From assembly GCF_019710585.1 (NCBI RefSeq), contig NZ_JAIFZQ010000020.1:652265-716264 (forward strand): a DNA stretch of 64,000 bases. The letters are read 5' to 3'. The notes under the pieces are model-generated. The model saw only the letters and a program-made list of their open reading frames with translations, did no database searches and had not been told where the DNA came from. This stretch comes from Arthrobacter sp. MAHUQ-56. Lineage in GTDB: Bacteria; Actinomycetota; Actinomycetes; Actinomycetales; Micrococcaceae. A program made the position numbers and the translations under genes. This document shows positions 54,100 through 63,662 of the stretch, piece after piece. How positions within the stretch are numbered: the first letter of the stretch is position 1; each line of letters starts with the position of its first letter.

Positions 54100-55200
54100 A
54101 TGGACCAGGCGATGATCGAGTTCCAGAGCGTTTCCAAGCAGTACCCGGGCGGCCAGCCCGCCGTGGACGGGCTGACGATGTCCATCGCCAAGGGTGCCAT
54201 CACCGTGTTCGTGGGCCCCTCCGGCTGCGGCAAGACCACCTCGCTGCGCATGATCAACCGGATGGTGGAGCCTACGTCCGGAACCATCACCGTGGACGGC
54301 AAGGACGTCACCACGGTCCCCGCCGCGCAGCTTCGCCGCTCCATGGGCTACGTGATGCAGTCCGCCGGGCTCCTGCCGCACCGTTCCGTGCTGGACAATA
54401 TCGCCACGGTGCCCCGGCTGAACGGCGTCCCGAAGGTGCAGGCCCGCAAACGGGCAGAAGAGCTGCTGGACGTGGTGGGCCTGGCGCAGACGCTGGGCAA
54501 GCGATACCCGTCGCAGCTTTCCGGCGGCCAGCAGCAGCGCGTGGGCGTGGCCCGCGCGCTCGCCGCAGACCCGCCCATCCTCCTCATGGATGAACCTTTC
54601 AGCGCCGTGGATCCCGTGGTCCGCGATGAGCTCCAGCAGGAACTGCTGCGCCTCCAAAAGGACCTGGCCAAGACCATTGTCTTCGTGACCCATGACATCG
54701 ACGAGGCCACGACCCTTGGCGACAAGGTGGCGGTCTTCGCCACCGGCGGGAAACTGGCGCAGTACGCAACTCCGGAAGAAATCCTGCGGGCTCCTGCCAA
54801 CGACTTCGTGGCCTCCTTCGTGGGCAGGGACCGCGGCTTCCGGCACCTTGGCTTCACGGCGTCCGACGGCGTGACGCTCCACCCTGTGCCCACGATCATC
54901 CGCGGCGCCAACGGCTGGGAGTCCGATTCCACCGCTGCCGGCGGCTGGCAGCTGGTGGTGGACGGCGAGCGGCGCCCAATGGGCTGGTCAGCGACCGGCA
55001 CCGAAACGGAGCTCGTGCCCGGCGGGTCCCTGTTCCGTCCGGGGGAGAGCCTGCGCCGCGCCCTGGACGCGGCGCTGTCCTCGCCGTCCGGGCTCGGAGT
55101 GGCAGTGGATGCCGAGGGCCGGGTGCTGGGCACCGTCCGTGGCGGAGAGGTCCTGGCGCTGATCGAAGAAGCGCGCCAGCTGCGGCAGGCTGCCCTCTGA
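54100..55200 (+). CDS. Osmoprotectant ABC transporter, ATP-binding subunit
   Basis: 366 residues. Walker A GPSGCGKTTSL, signature LSGGQQQRVGVARALA, Walker B ILLMDEPFSAVDP, H-loop VTHDIDEA, as in OpuCA/ProV. IEFQSVSKQYPGGQPAVDGL is the expected start. The last 80 residues contain a CBS-like segment (LGVAVDAEGRVLGTVRGGEVLALIEEA) that in OpuA-type proteins senses ionic strength. First of four genes in a tight operon for glycine betaine, choline or carnitine uptake. Confidence 0.93.
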   Translation: MDQAMIEFQSVSKQYPGGQPAVDGLTMSIAKGAITVFVGPSGCGKTTSLRMINRMVEPTSGTITVDGKDVTTVPAAQLRRSMGYVMQSAGLLPHRSVLDNIATVPRLNGVPKVQARKRAEELLDVVGLAQTLGKRYPSQLSGGQQQRVGVARALAADPPILLMDEPFSAVDPVVRDELQQELLRLQKDLAKTIVFVTHDIDEATTLGDKVAVFATGGKLAQYATPEEILRAPANDFVASFVGRDRGFRHLGFTASDGVTLHPVPTIIRGANGWESDSTAAGGWQLVVDGERRPMGWSATGTETELVPGGSLFRPGESLRRALDAALSSPSGLGVAVDAEGRVLGTVRGGEVLALIEEARQLRQAAL

Positions 55201-55925
55201 TGGAGTGGTTCCTGGCCAACAGCGGCATGGTCCTGGAACGGACCGGCCAGCACCTCGTGCTGGCGCTCATTCCCATGGTCCTGGGGCTGGTGATCTCCAT
55301 TCCGCTGGCCCAGCTGGCCCGCCAGAACGCTGCGCTCCGGTCGGTTGTGCTGACGGCTTCGTCCCTGCTGTACACCATCCCGTCACTGGCGCTCTTCATC
55401 ATCCTGCCTACCATCCTGGGGACCCGCATCCTGGACCCCCTGAACGTGGTGGTGGCCCTCACCATCTACGCCGTGGCCCTGCTGGTCCGTGCCGCGCTGG
55501 ACGCCTTCGACTCCGTCGACGCGGACGTCAGCCAGGCCGCCCAGGCCATGGGGTTCAAGCCGCTGGCCCGGTTCGTGCAGGTTGACCTGCCGTTGTCCCT
55601 GCCGGTCATGTTCGCCGGCCTGCGGGTGGTGTCGGTCAGCAACATCTCTTTGGTGAGCGTTGCCGCGCTGCTGGGCGTCGGGAACCTCGGCATGCTGTTC
55701 ACCGACGGCCTCCAGCGGGATTTCGTCACCGAGGTGGTGGTGGGGATCGTTGCAATCCTGGTCCTCGCCCTGCTGATGGACGCCGTCCTCGTCCTGCTGG
55801 AGAGGCTTCTCACTCCCTGGGAACGGGCCGGCCAGCGGCAACGCCCGGCTGTTGCGGCCCCCAGCGACGGCGGGCAGACAGTGCGGCCCGTGGCCCGGTC
55901 CCGGACCGGAGGCGAAAACCCGTGA
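55200..55925 (+). CDS. Osmoprotectant ABC transporter, permease 1
   Basis: 241 residues, about five helices. The binding-protein-dependent transport signature is DADVSQAAQAMGFKPLARFVQVDLPLSLPVMFAGLR (EAA loop). FLANSGMVLERTGQHLVLALIPMVLGLVISIPL is the start. It overlaps the ATPase gene by one base and the next permease by 4 bases (GTGA), so all are translated together. Confidence 0.92.
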   Translation: MEWFLANSGMVLERTGQHLVLALIPMVLGLVISIPLAQLARQNAALRSVVLTASSLLYTIPSLALFIILPTILGTRILDPLNVVVALTIYAVALLVRAALDAFDSVDADVSQAAQAMGFKPLARFVQVDLPLSLPVMFAGLRVVSVSNISLVSVAALLGVGNLGMLFTDGLQRDFVTEVVVGIVAILVLALLMDAVLVLLERLLTPWERAGQRQRPAVAAPSDGGQTVRPVARSRTGGENP

Positions 55926-56668
55926 GCAATGTCTTCACCGATACCTTCGCCTGGCTGGGTGAGCCGGAGCATTGGGCCGGTTCCATGGGCATTCCCGTCC
56001 GCCTCGCCGAGCACCTCCAGTACACCGGCCTGGTGATGCTCATCGCCGCCGCCATCGCCCTTCCCGTCGGCTTGTTCGTCGGACACACCGGAAAGGGCAG
56101 GGTCGCCGTCGTCGCCCTGGCCGGGGCCCTGCGGGCCCTGCCCACCCTTGGCCTGCTGACGCTGTTCGTGCTCCTGGCCGGCATCGGGCTCATGCCGCCG
56201 GTCTGGGCGCTGGTCATCCTCACTGTGCCGCCCCTCCTCGCCGGCACGTATGCCGGAATCTCCAGCGTGGACCGGAACGTAGTGGACGCCGCCCGGGCCA
56301 TGGGCATGACCGAACTGCAGGTCCTCTTCAAGGCCGAGCTGCCCAACGCGCTGACGGTGATGTTCGGTGGCTTCCGGACCGCCGTGCTGCAGGTAATCGC
56401 CACCGTATCCGTGGTCGCCTACATAAACCTCGGCGGCCTGGGGCGTTACCTCTTCGACGGCCTCGTCCTCAGCGACTTTCCGCAGATGCTGGGAGGGTCC
56501 CTCCTCATCGCGGTGATGGCGATCGCCGTCGACCTCGTCCTGTCCCTGTTCCAGAGGCTGTTCCTGACACCAGCGGCCTCACAGCAGTCCCACCGCAGCC
56601 AGGAGGCTGCGGTCGATCTCACAGACCCCGTAGTTGCGGAGACTGTCGTACAAGGAGGTAAGTCATGA
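55922..56668 (+). CDS. Osmoprotectant ABC transporter, permease 2
   Basis: 248 residues. The EAA loop is NVVDAARAMGMTELQVLFKAELPNALTVMFGGFRTAVLQVIATV. Likely the heteromeric partner of the first permease, as OpuCB/OpuCD. ATGA overlap with the binding-protein gene; AAGGAGG lies before that ATG. Confidence 0.92.
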   Translation: MSNVFTDTFAWLGEPEHWAGSMGIPVRLAEHLQYTGLVMLIAAAIALPVGLFVGHTGKGRVAVVALAGALRALPTLGLLTLFVLLAGIGLMPPVWALVILTVPPLLAGTYAGISSVDRNVVDAARAMGMTELQVLFKAELPNALTVMFGGFRTAVLQVIATVSVVAYINLGGLGRYLFDGLVLSDFPQMLGGSLLIAVMAIAVDLVLSLFQRLFLTPAASQQSHRSQEAAVDLTDPVVAETVVQGGKS

Positions 56669-57627
56669 AAGATAGCCGTCCCCCGCGCCTTGGCAGGCGC
56701 ACGTTCGGCGGCCTCGCCGCAGGGCTGGGCCTGGCGATGGCGCTGTCCGCCTGCGGCGGTTCGTCGAACCCGCTGAGCAATACACCCGCCCCCAGCGGCG
56801 GTGCTTCCGGGGAGGCAACCTCCCTGGTGGTGGGCTCTGCCGACTTCCCGGAAAGCCAGATCATCGCTGAGCTCTACGCCGGCGCCCTGAACGCCAACGG
56901 CATCACCGCCACCACCAAGCCGAACATCGGCTCCCGGGAGGTCTACTTCAAGGCAGTCCAGGACGGTTCGGTCGACGTGGTGCCGGACTACAGCGGCAAC
57001 CTGCTGCTGTACGTAGACAAGGAAGCCAAGGAGGTCTCCGCGGGCGACATCATCAAGGCGCTGCCCGGCAAGCTGCCGGACGGGCTCGCCGTGCTGGACG
57101 CGGCCAAGGCCGAGGACAAGGACGCCATGGTGGTTACCAAGGCCACGGCCGAGAAGTACCAGCTCAAGTCCATCGAGGACCTGGCCAAGGTCTGCAGCGA
57201 GATCGTTGTGGGGGCCCCGGCCACCTTCGCCGAGCGCGCGTACGGCCTGCCCGGCCTGAAGAAGAACTACAACTGCGAGCCCAAGAAGCTGGAGCCTTTC
57301 AGCGACGGCGGCGGCCCAGTGACCCTCAAGGCCCTGCTGGAGGACAAGGTGCAGGTGGCCGACATCTACACCACTACGCCCTCAATCGCTGACAACGACC
57401 TCGTGGTGCTGGAGGATCCGAAGAACAACTTCATCGCCCAGCAGGTCCTTCCGCTGTACAACAAGGCAAAGGTCACGGACAAGGCAAAGCAGGCGCTCAA
57501 TTCGGTCTCGAGCGCCCTCACCACCGACGACCTGATCAACCTCAACCGGGCGGTCAGCGGCAGCCAGAAGCAGGACGCCAAGGCGGCGGCCACCGCATGG
57601 CTGAAGGACAAGGGGATCGTCAAGTAG
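56665..57627 (+). CDS. Osmoprotectant-binding lipoprotein (OpuAC/OpuCC-like)
   Basis: 320 residues. A signal peptide with a twin-arginine-like start (GRRTFGGLAAGLGLAMALSAC) ends in lipobox Cys30. The mature protein is a type-II binding fold: VVGSADFPESQIIAELYAGAL, NIGSREVYFKAVQDGSVDVVPDYSGN, VTLKALLEDKVQVADIYTT. It captures betaine or choline outside the membrane. The RR pair followed by a lipobox raises the possibility of Tat-dependent export. Confidence 0.92.
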   Translation: MKDSRPPRLGRRTFGGLAAGLGLAMALSACGGSSNPLSNTPAPSGGASGEATSLVVGSADFPESQIIAELYAGALNANGITATTKPNIGSREVYFKAVQDGSVDVVPDYSGNLLLYVDKEAKEVSAGDIIKALPGKLPDGLAVLDAAKAEDKDAMVVTKATAEKYQLKSIEDLAKVCSEIVVGAPATFAERAYGLPGLKKNYNCEPKKLEPFSDGGGPVTLKALLEDKVQVADIYTTTPSIADNDLVVLEDPKNNFIAQQVLPLYNKAKVTDKAKQALNSVSSALTTDDLINLNRAVSGSQKQDAKAAATAWLKDKGIVK

Positions 57628-57670
57628 GGGCAGGGTCCCCGCCTGCCCGGGTAAGCGGCAGGCAGGTGAT

Positions 57671-57718
57671 GACGACGGCGGCTGCCGGACTTGCAAAGGT
57701 CCGGCAGCCGCCGTCGTC
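57671..57718 (+). terminator. Terminator after the osmoprotectant operon
   Basis: Perfect 20-bp stem (arms 57671-57690 and 57699-57718) with an 8-nt loop TTGCAAAG. No U-tract. Confidence 0.85.
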
Positions 57719-57771
57719 CGTGTGGCGGAGGTCTCAACGGCCGTCCATCCTTCCTGTGGCATATTTGAGGG

Positions 57772-58992
57772 ATGGCAGAATTCCGGCAGTCCACCAAGCT
57801 CAACAACGTCCTGTATGACATCCGTGGACCGATCCTCCAGGCCGCCCAGCAAATGGAGGCGGAGGGTCACCGGATCCTGAAACTGAACATCGGCAACCCC
57901 GCGCCGTTCGGGTTTGAAGCGCCGGACGCCATCCTCGTGGACATGATCCGCCACCTGCCGCACGCGCAGGGCTACAGCGATTCGCGCGGGATCTTCTCCG
58001 CCCGCACCGCAGTCTCGCAGTATTACCAGACCCGCGGCATCCAGAACATCCATGTTGACGACATCTACCTGGGCAACGGCGTCAGCGAGCTGATCACCAT
58101 GTCCCTGATGGCGCTGCTGGACGACGGCGACGAAGTCCTCATTCCCACCCCGGATTACCCGCTCTGGACGGCCTCCGTGGCGCTCGCAGGCGGCAGGCCG
58201 GTCCACTACCTGTGCGACGAGGATTCGGGCTGGCAGCCGGACCTCGAGGACATGGAAGCGAAGATCACCCCGCGCACCAAGGGGATCGTGGTCATTAACC
58301 CGAACAATCCCACCGGCGCCGTTTACCCGGAAGCCACGCTGAGGCGGATCGTGGCCCTTGCCGAGAAGCATGGCCTGGTGATTTTCGCGGACGAGATCTA
58401 CGAGAAGATCCTGTACGAAGACGCCGTCCACGTGAACCTGGCCGGGCTCACCGGCGACGATGTCCTGTGCCTGACCTTCAGCGGATTGTCCAAGGCCTAC
58501 CGGGTGTGCGGCTACCGCGCCGGCTGGATGGCGATCTCGGGCCCGAAGAAGGAAGCTGCCGACTACCTTGAGGGCATCAACCTCCTGGCCAACATGCGCC
58601 TGTGCGCCAACGTGCCCGCGCAGCATGCCATCCAGACTGCACTGGGCGGCTACCAGAGCATCAATGACCTCATCCTCCCGGGCGGCCGCCTCCTGGAGCA
58701 GCGCAACAAGGCGTACGACATGCTCAACGCCATTCCCGGCGTCAGCACGCAGCAGGCCAGGGGTGCCCTCTACCTCTTCCCCCGCCTTGACCCGGAGGTC
58801 TTCCACATCCGTGACGACGAAAAGTTTGTCCTTGACCTGCTTCGCGAGCAGAAGATCCTGGTCTCCCACGGCCGCGCCTTCAACTGGGTGCGCCCCGACC
58901 ACTTCCGCATGGTGACGCTGCCCAACGTCAAGGACATCGAAGAGGCCATCGGCCGGATGGGGGACTTCCTCAGCCGGTACCAGGGGAACTAG
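57772..58992 (+). CDS. Pyridoxal-phosphate aminotransferase (AlaA/AspC type)
   Basis: 406 residues. PLP Lys241 in SGLSKAYRVCGYRAGW; NNPTGAVYPEATL; ADEIYEKILYEDA; the C-terminal Arg in SHGRAFNW and DHFRMVTLP. The class I fold with RGIFSARTAVSQYYQTRGI resembles glutamate-pyruvate aminotransferase AlaA. It should interconvert alanine and pyruvate with glutamate/2-oxoglutarate. CATATT sits 6 nt before the ATG and GAGGG is directly adjacent to it. Confidence 0.92.
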   Translation: MAEFRQSTKLNNVLYDIRGPILQAAQQMEAEGHRILKLNIGNPAPFGFEAPDAILVDMIRHLPHAQGYSDSRGIFSARTAVSQYYQTRGIQNIHVDDIYLGNGVSELITMSLMALLDDGDEVLIPTPDYPLWTASVALAGGRPVHYLCDEDSGWQPDLEDMEAKITPRTKGIVVINPNNPTGAVYPEATLRRIVALAEKHGLVIFADEIYEKILYEDAVHVNLAGLTGDDVLCLTFSGLSKAYRVCGYRAGWMAISGPKKEAADYLEGINLLANMRLCANVPAQHAIQTALGGYQSINDLILPGGRLLEQRNKAYDMLNAIPGVSTQQARGALYLFPRLDPEVFHIRDDEKFVLDLLREQKILVSHGRAFNWVRPDHFRMVTLPNVKDIEEAIGRMGDFLSRYQGN

Positions 58993-59044
58993 CCTATGCT
59001 CACGGGCCGCGCCGGGTCCGTGTGCCTCTGGGGAAAGGACTGCC

Positions 59045-59899
59045 ATGGCCCGCATCGTTGGCTTCGACCAGGATCCGGCTGAAACCCTTCGTGCCGGCGA
59101 GGGGTTCTCGCTGGCCGCGGTGGATCCCGATTCGACGCCCGGTTACAGCGGAAACAAGGCCGACGGCCAGTTGCTGCTGGCGGAGATGGATGACGAACTG
59201 TCCGGGCTGCAGGAAAAACTGTTCGCCGAATCCCGGTTCGGCGGCAAGAAGCGGGTCCTGCTGATCCTGCAGGCGATGGACACGGCAGGCAAGGGCGGCA
59301 TCGTCAACCACGTGATGGCCGCAATGAACCCGCAGGGCGTCCAGTTCAAGGCGTTCAAGGCCCCCACGGACGAGGAGAAGTCCTACGACTTCCTGTGGCG
59401 GATCGAGAAGGAAGTACCGGCAGCAGGGATGATGGGCATCTTTGACCGCTCCCACTACGAAGACGTCCTGATCCACAAGGTCCACGGCTGGGCCACCCCG
59501 GACGAGATCAAACGGCGGTATACGGCCATCAACGAATTTGAGGCCAGGCTTGCGGATTCCGGGACCACGGTGGTCAAGGTGATGCTCCACATCAGCGGGG
59601 ACGAGCAGAAGCAACGGCTGCTGGCCCGCCTGGACGACCCCGCCAAGCACTGGAAATACAGCCACGGCGACCTGGAAGAGCGCGCCTTTTGGAACGACTA
59701 CATGGACGCCTACCAAGCCGCAATTGAGGAAACGAGCACGCCGGCCGCGCCCTGGCATGTCATTCCGGCCAACAAGAAATGGTTCGCCCGGATCGCTGTC
59801 CAGCAGCTGCTGCTCGGCGCCCTGTCAGGCATGAACCTGAAGTGGCCGAAGGCGGAATTCGACGTTGCCGCTGAACGGAAGCTCGTGGCCCGCTCCTGA
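59045..59899 (+). CDS. ppk2: Polyphosphate kinase 2 family protein
   Basis: 284 residues. Walker A-like LILQAMDTAGKGGIVNHVM and Walker B-like GIFDRSHYEDVL define PPK2; the lid is around KQRLLARLDDPAKHWKYS. It transfers phosphate between polyphosphate and a nucleoside mono- or diphosphate. The class cannot be determined from motifs alone. GGAAAGGA precedes the ATG. It is 52 bp downstream of the aminotransferase gene in the same orientation. Confidence 0.93.
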   Translation: MARIVGFDQDPAETLRAGEGFSLAAVDPDSTPGYSGNKADGQLLLAEMDDELSGLQEKLFAESRFGGKKRVLLILQAMDTAGKGGIVNHVMAAMNPQGVQFKAFKAPTDEEKSYDFLWRIEKEVPAAGMMGIFDRSHYEDVLIHKVHGWATPDEIKRRYTAINEFEARLADSGTTVVKVMLHISGDEQKQRLLARLDDPAKHWKYSHGDLEERAFWNDYMDAYQAAIEETSTPAAPWHVIPANKKWFARIAVQQLLLGALSGMNLKWPKAEFDVAAERKLVARS

Positions 59900-59933
59900 C
59901 CGACGCACTGTTGGGGACCGTGCTGTTGACGAT

Positions 59934-60152
59934 TTAGAGCGGCTGGTCACGGGCGGCCGCCAGGCGCTTGCGTGCGCCCTCCAGCCATTCCTCACAGCGC
60001 GCAGCCAAGGCCTCCCCCCGTTCCCACAGGGCCAGGGATTCCTCAAGGCTCGCCCCGCCTGCCTCCAGCCGTCCCACCACGGCGATGAGCTGCTCGCGGG
60101 CTTCCTCGTAGCTGAGGGCTGCGACGTCGGACCCGGGCTTCTGTTCTGTCAT
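59934..60152 (-). CDS. xseB: Exodeoxyribonuclease VII small subunit
   Basis: 72 residues. [44 protein letters not shown] is the complete XseB fold of two helices. It forms, with XseA, the nuclease that degrades single-stranded DNA in both directions. The start overlaps xseA by 4 bp (ATGA). Confidence 0.96.
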   Translation of the reverse strand: MTEQKPGSDVAALSYEEAREQLIAVVGRLEAGGASLEESLALWERGEALAARCEEWLEGARKRLAAARDQPL

Positions 60153-61483
60153 GCGTTCTCTTCCACTTCCTGGTGATGGTCTGGGTTTCCTGGGTGCAGC
60201 TCACCGGTGGAGGTGGCGCCGAAGCGGCCTTCCGCCACACGGATCGACAGGGCGGCCCCCGCCGGTGCCTCGGCCGGGCGGCGCACCACGGCGTGGCCGG
60301 CTTCGGCAATCCGGGCGGCCTGGTCTCCGGCCAGTTCGACGACGGCATACCCCCGGTCCAGCGTCTTCTGCGGCGAGAGTGCGCGCACCTGGGCCTTCAG
60401 GTGCTCCAGCTGGTCGGCGGCACGCACCACGGTTGAGTTCGCCGCCGCGGAGGAGCGCCGCAGCAACCGCTCGATTTCCTCCGCCCGGACGGTCACCAAT
60501 CCCTCCGGCGCCGCCATGACCGGCCTGGAATGAAGGGACGCCAGCCGGTCCGCTTCGCGGTCCACCAGCCGTTCCATGCAACGGCGCAGCTGCTCCCGTG
60601 CCTGCCGCACCCCGGCGAGTTCCTCGGAGACTTCCGGGACGATGCGCTTCGCGGCGTCCGTGGGGGTGGAGGCGCGCAGGTCCGCGACCTCGTCCAGCAG
60701 CGGCCGGTCCGCCTCATGCCCGATGGCACTTACCACCGGGGTGGTGGCTGCGGCAACGGCCCGGATGAGGTCTTCGCTGTTGAACGGCAGGAGGTCTTCG
60801 AGCGCACCTCCGCCACGGGCGATGACGATGACATCCACCTCCGGCCGCGCGTCCAGCTCGCGCAGGGCGCGGACAACCTGCGCCACCGCCGTATTGCCCT
60901 GGACGGCCACTTCGCGGATTTCGAACTCGACAGCCGGCCACCGCAGGGCAGCGTTCCGCAGGATGTCCTTTTTCGCATCCGAGTCCCGGCCGGTGATCAG
61001 GCCGATGCGGTGCGGCAGCAGCGGCAGGGGCTTCTTGCGGGAGTCGGCAAACAGGCCTTCCGCGGCCAGGGCCTGGCGCAGCCGCTCGATCCGGGCCAGG
61101 AGGTCTCCCAGGCCCACAGGCCGGATGTCACGCACCAGCATGTTGAGCCGGCCAGTCTTCAGCCAGAATTCCGGCTTCAGCAGCGCCACCACGCGCGAAC
61201 CGCTCTCCAGCGGAAGGTTTTGCCGTTCCAGCACCTTGGTCCAGACCGACGCCGGCAAGGACACCTCCGCGTCCACGTCCCGAAGGGTGAGGTAGGCATT
61301 GCTGCCGCGGCGGTTCAGCTCGATGACCTGGCCCTCCACCCACGCGGACGGAGTCCGGTCGATGTGGGCCTTCAGCTTCTGGGACAGCAACTGCAGCGGC
61401 CACGGGTTGTCCGGGCTGGTCTCCGCGGCAGTGGCGGGCAGGGTAGTGGGAGGGCTGCCGGGAAGTGACGCCTGCTCAGACAT
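60149..61483 (-). CDS. xseA: Exodeoxyribonuclease VII large subunit
   Basis: 444 residues. N-terminal OB-fold ([34 protein letters not shown]), then the catalytic domain [25 protein letters not shown] and [26 protein letters not shown], with [28 protein letters not shown] coiled-coil follows. ATG at 61483 is the start; upstream codons to 61546 lack homology. Confidence 0.96.
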   Translation of the reverse strand: MSEQASLPGSPPTTLPATAAETSPDNPWPLQLLSQKLKAHIDRTPSAWVEGQVIELNRRGSNAYLTLRDVDAEVSLPASVWTKVLERQNLPLESGSRVVALLKPEFWLKTGRLNMLVRDIRPVGLGDLLARIERLRQALAAEGLFADSRKKPLPLLPHRIGLITGRDSDAKKDILRNAALRWPAVEFEIREVAVQGNTAVAQVVRALRELDARPEVDVIVIARGGGALEDLLPFNSEDLIRAVAAATTPVVSAIGHEADRPLLDEVADLRASTPTDAAKRIVPEVSEELAGVRQAREQLRRCMERLVDREADRLASLHSRPVMAAPEGLVTVRAEEIERLLRRSSAAANSTVVRAADQLEHLKAQVRALSPQKTLDRGYAVVELAGDQAARIAEAGHAVVRRPAEAPAGAALSIRVAEGRFGATSTGELHPGNPDHHQEVEENA

Positions 61484-61645
61484 GCGGCTGCCCCTGCTGG
61501 GCTGGAACTGCGGGCATGGCGTCCTTCGACTGTTGTGGGCGGTCAATCAACCTTATCCATAACGTGTAGCACGGGGGACTGACAGCGGCCGCCCACCAAC
61601 GTTGCCTAGGATGGTTTTACCGCCATCAACCCCAAAGGACCTGCT

Positions 61646-62497
61646 GTGCGCACTTTCGTTTCTGCCGTTGCCACCGTGCTTGGCCTCCTCCTGGCCGCCG
61701 TGGCGGTTCCCGCCGTGTGGGTGGACCGGACCATCGTCCAGGAGGACGGGTTCGTCCGGCTCGCGGCACCCCTTGGCAAGGACTCCGAGTTCCAGAAAAA
61801 GCTCGCATCTGCCGCGGTGGGAACCATCGACACCGGAGCGGTCCCGGGCTTCCTGTCCGGGTTGGTCCAGCCAATGCTGGAGAAGGCGGCAGAGTCGCTG
61901 GCCGGGTTGCCCGGCTATCCGGCAGCCTGGGAGGAAACGCTGCGCAGAAGCCACCGCCTCAGCTTCCCGGAACAGGGCGCGGAGTCCACCGGCGGCGCCG
62001 GCGCGTCGACGCTGACCCTCGACGTCGCACCGCTGGTGGTCCTTGGCTCCGGGGAGATCTCCCGTGCCACCGGCCTGCCCCTGGATCCGCCGGCGCAGAC
62101 GCTGATCAATGTTGGCCAGCCAGCGCAGCGGCAGTGGGCGGAACAGCTGGCCACATACGCGCCCATGGGTTACATCCTGGCCCTGGGTTCCGGCATCGCC
62201 TTCCTGCTGGCTCTCGTCGCGGCACGCCGCCGCGGAACCGTGCTTCTCGCCGCGGGGGCCGGGGCGTTGGCTTTGGCAGCCCTGTGGGCCTTCGGCGCAC
62301 AGCTGGGCGCGGCGCGGGCACTGGCGGCCGACACGGGCAATGCCGTGGCCAACATGTTCCGTGACGAATTCGTTGCTGCTGCCGCCGCGGACTTCCAGGC
62401 GTGGACCGCCGCCGCCGCGGTCAGCGGGGGAGTGCTGGTGGTGGTGGGCATTGTGACGTTGTTCGCACGCCGGATGCGGCCGCGGGCGAGACGGTAG
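61646..62497 (+). CDS. Membrane protein with large extracytoplasmic domain, unknown function
   Basis: 283 residues. The first helix is a signal anchor (VSAVATVLGLLLAAVAVPAVWV). An extracytoplasmic part of about 150 residues follows (EDGFVRLAAPLGKDSEFQKKLASAAVG), then three helices at the C-terminus (MGYILALGSGIAFLLALVAA, GTVLLAAGAGALALAALWAFGA, AAAAVSGGVLVVVGIVTLFA) and a basic tail. The family is not recognised. GTG at 61646 follows AAAGGA. It lies between xseA (divergent) and ispH. Confidence 0.7.
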   Translation: MRTFVSAVATVLGLLLAAVAVPAVWVDRTIVQEDGFVRLAAPLGKDSEFQKKLASAAVGTIDTGAVPGFLSGLVQPMLEKAAESLAGLPGYPAAWEETLRRSHRLSFPEQGAESTGGAGASTLTLDVAPLVVLGSGEISRATGLPLDPPAQTLINVGQPAQRQWAEQLATYAPMGYILALGSGIAFLLALVAARRRGTVLLAAGAGALALAALWAFGAQLGAARALAADTGNAVANMFRDEFVAAAAADFQAWTAAAAVSGGVLVVVGIVTLFARRMRPRARR

Positions 62498-62506
62498 CAT
62501 GGAGCA

Positions 62507-63586
62507 ATGACCTCCTCGGCTGTATCCCTTTCGATGCCCACCATCCCCCGCAGGCGCCGTTCGCCGGAGGACGTGGCCGCCGCAGCCCCGGTCAACGGAC
62601 CCAAGAAGGTGCTGCTGGCCGCCCCCCGCGGGTACTGCGCCGGGGTGGACCGGGCTGTGATCGCGGTTGAAAAGGCGCTGGAACACTACGGGCCGCCGGT
62701 CTACGTCCGCAAGCAGATCGTGCACAACGTCCACGTGGTCAGTTCGCTCGAGGAAAAAGGCGCCATCTTCGTCGACGAAACAGATGAGGTCCCCGAGGGC
62801 GCCTTGGTGATCTTCTCCGCCCACGGCGTTTCCCCGGCAGTAGTGGAATCCGCCGAAAGCCGCGGGCTGCGCACCATCGATGCCACGTGCCCGCTGGTCA
62901 CCAAGGTGCACAAGGAAGCCGTCCGTTTTGCCAAGGACGATTTCGATATCCTGCTGATCGGCCACGACGGCCACGAGGAAGTGGAAGGGACCTCTGGCGA
63001 GGCTCCCGAGCACATCCAGATCATCAACGGCCCGCACGAAGTGGACAAGGTCACCGTGCGCGACCCGGAAAAGGTCATCTGGCTTTCACAGACCACCCTC
63101 AGCGTCGACGAGACGATGGAGACGGTGCGGCTGCTCAAGGAACGGTTCCCCACGTTGCAGGACCCGCCCAGCGACGACATCTGCTACGCCACCACCAACC
63201 GCCAGGTGGCCATCAAGAAGATCTCGCCGCAGGCAGACCTCGTGATCGTGGTGGGCTCGGCCAACTCCTCGAACTCGGTCCGCCTGGTGGAAGTCGCCCT
63301 CGAGTACGGCGCCAAAGCGTCCTACCGCGTTGACTTTGCGAACGAGGTGGACGAGTCCTGGTTTGAAGGCGTGGCCACGGTGGGGGTCACCTCCGGAGCT
63401 TCCGTTCCCGAGGTCCTGGTGCAGGACGTGCTGCGGCTGCTCGCCGACTACGGCTACGGCACTGTGGAGGAAGTGGTCACAGCCGAGGAAGACCTGCTGT
63501 TCTCCCTTCCGAAGGAGCTCCGGGCCACCCTGAAGCAGGCCGGCGATGTCAGCCGTGCACTGGGCGGGCGCAGACCCCGCAGCTAA
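62507..63586 (+). CDS. ispH: 4-hydroxy-3-methylbut-2-enyl diphosphate reductase
   Basis: 359 residues. Three conserved cysteines hold the [4Fe-4S] cluster: Cys44 ([13 protein letters not shown]), Cys128 ([11 protein letters not shown]) and Cys226 ([11 protein letters not shown]). The catalytic Glu and His motifs are also present. It makes IPP and DMAPP in the last MEP-pathway step. TAGCAT at 62495-62500 lies exactly 6 nt before the ATG: leaderless. The first 30 residues are an extension not needed for the fold. A hairpin follows. Confidence 0.97.
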   Translation: MTSSAVSLSMPTIPRRRRSPEDVAAAAPVNGPKKVLLAAPRGYCAGVDRAVIAVEKALEHYGPPVYVRKQIVHNVHVVSSLEEKGAIFVDETDEVPEGALVIFSAHGVSPAVVESAESRGLRTIDATCPLVTKVHKEAVRFAKDDFDILLIGHDGHEEVEGTSGEAPEHIQIINGPHEVDKVTVRDPEKVIWLSQTTLSVDETMETVRLLKERFPTLQDPPSDDICYATTNRQVAIKKISPQADLVIVVGSANSSNSVRLVEVALEYGAKASYRVDFANEVDESWFEGVATVGVTSGASVPEVLVQDVLRLLADYGYGTVEEVVTAEEDLLFSLPKELRATLKQAGDVSRALGGRRPRS

Positions 63587-63610
63587 GGCAAGCCACCACA
63601 TCCGCAACGT

Positions 63611-63645
63611 CAGGGGCCGGGCAGCCAACAACTGCCCGGCCCCTG
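63611..63645. terminator. Bidirectional terminator between ispH and the rmuC-like gene
   Basis: A 14-bp perfect stem (CAGGGGCCGGGCAG / CTGCCCGGCCCCTG) with a 7-nt loop, between convergent genes. No U-tract. Confidence 0.8.
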
Positions 63646-63662
63646 CTGCAACCCATGTTCTC

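Noticed and set aside
57382..59055. 557-residue minus-strand frame across the aminotransferase
   Set aside because: It crosses a terminator hairpin and lies antisense to two well-defined genes.
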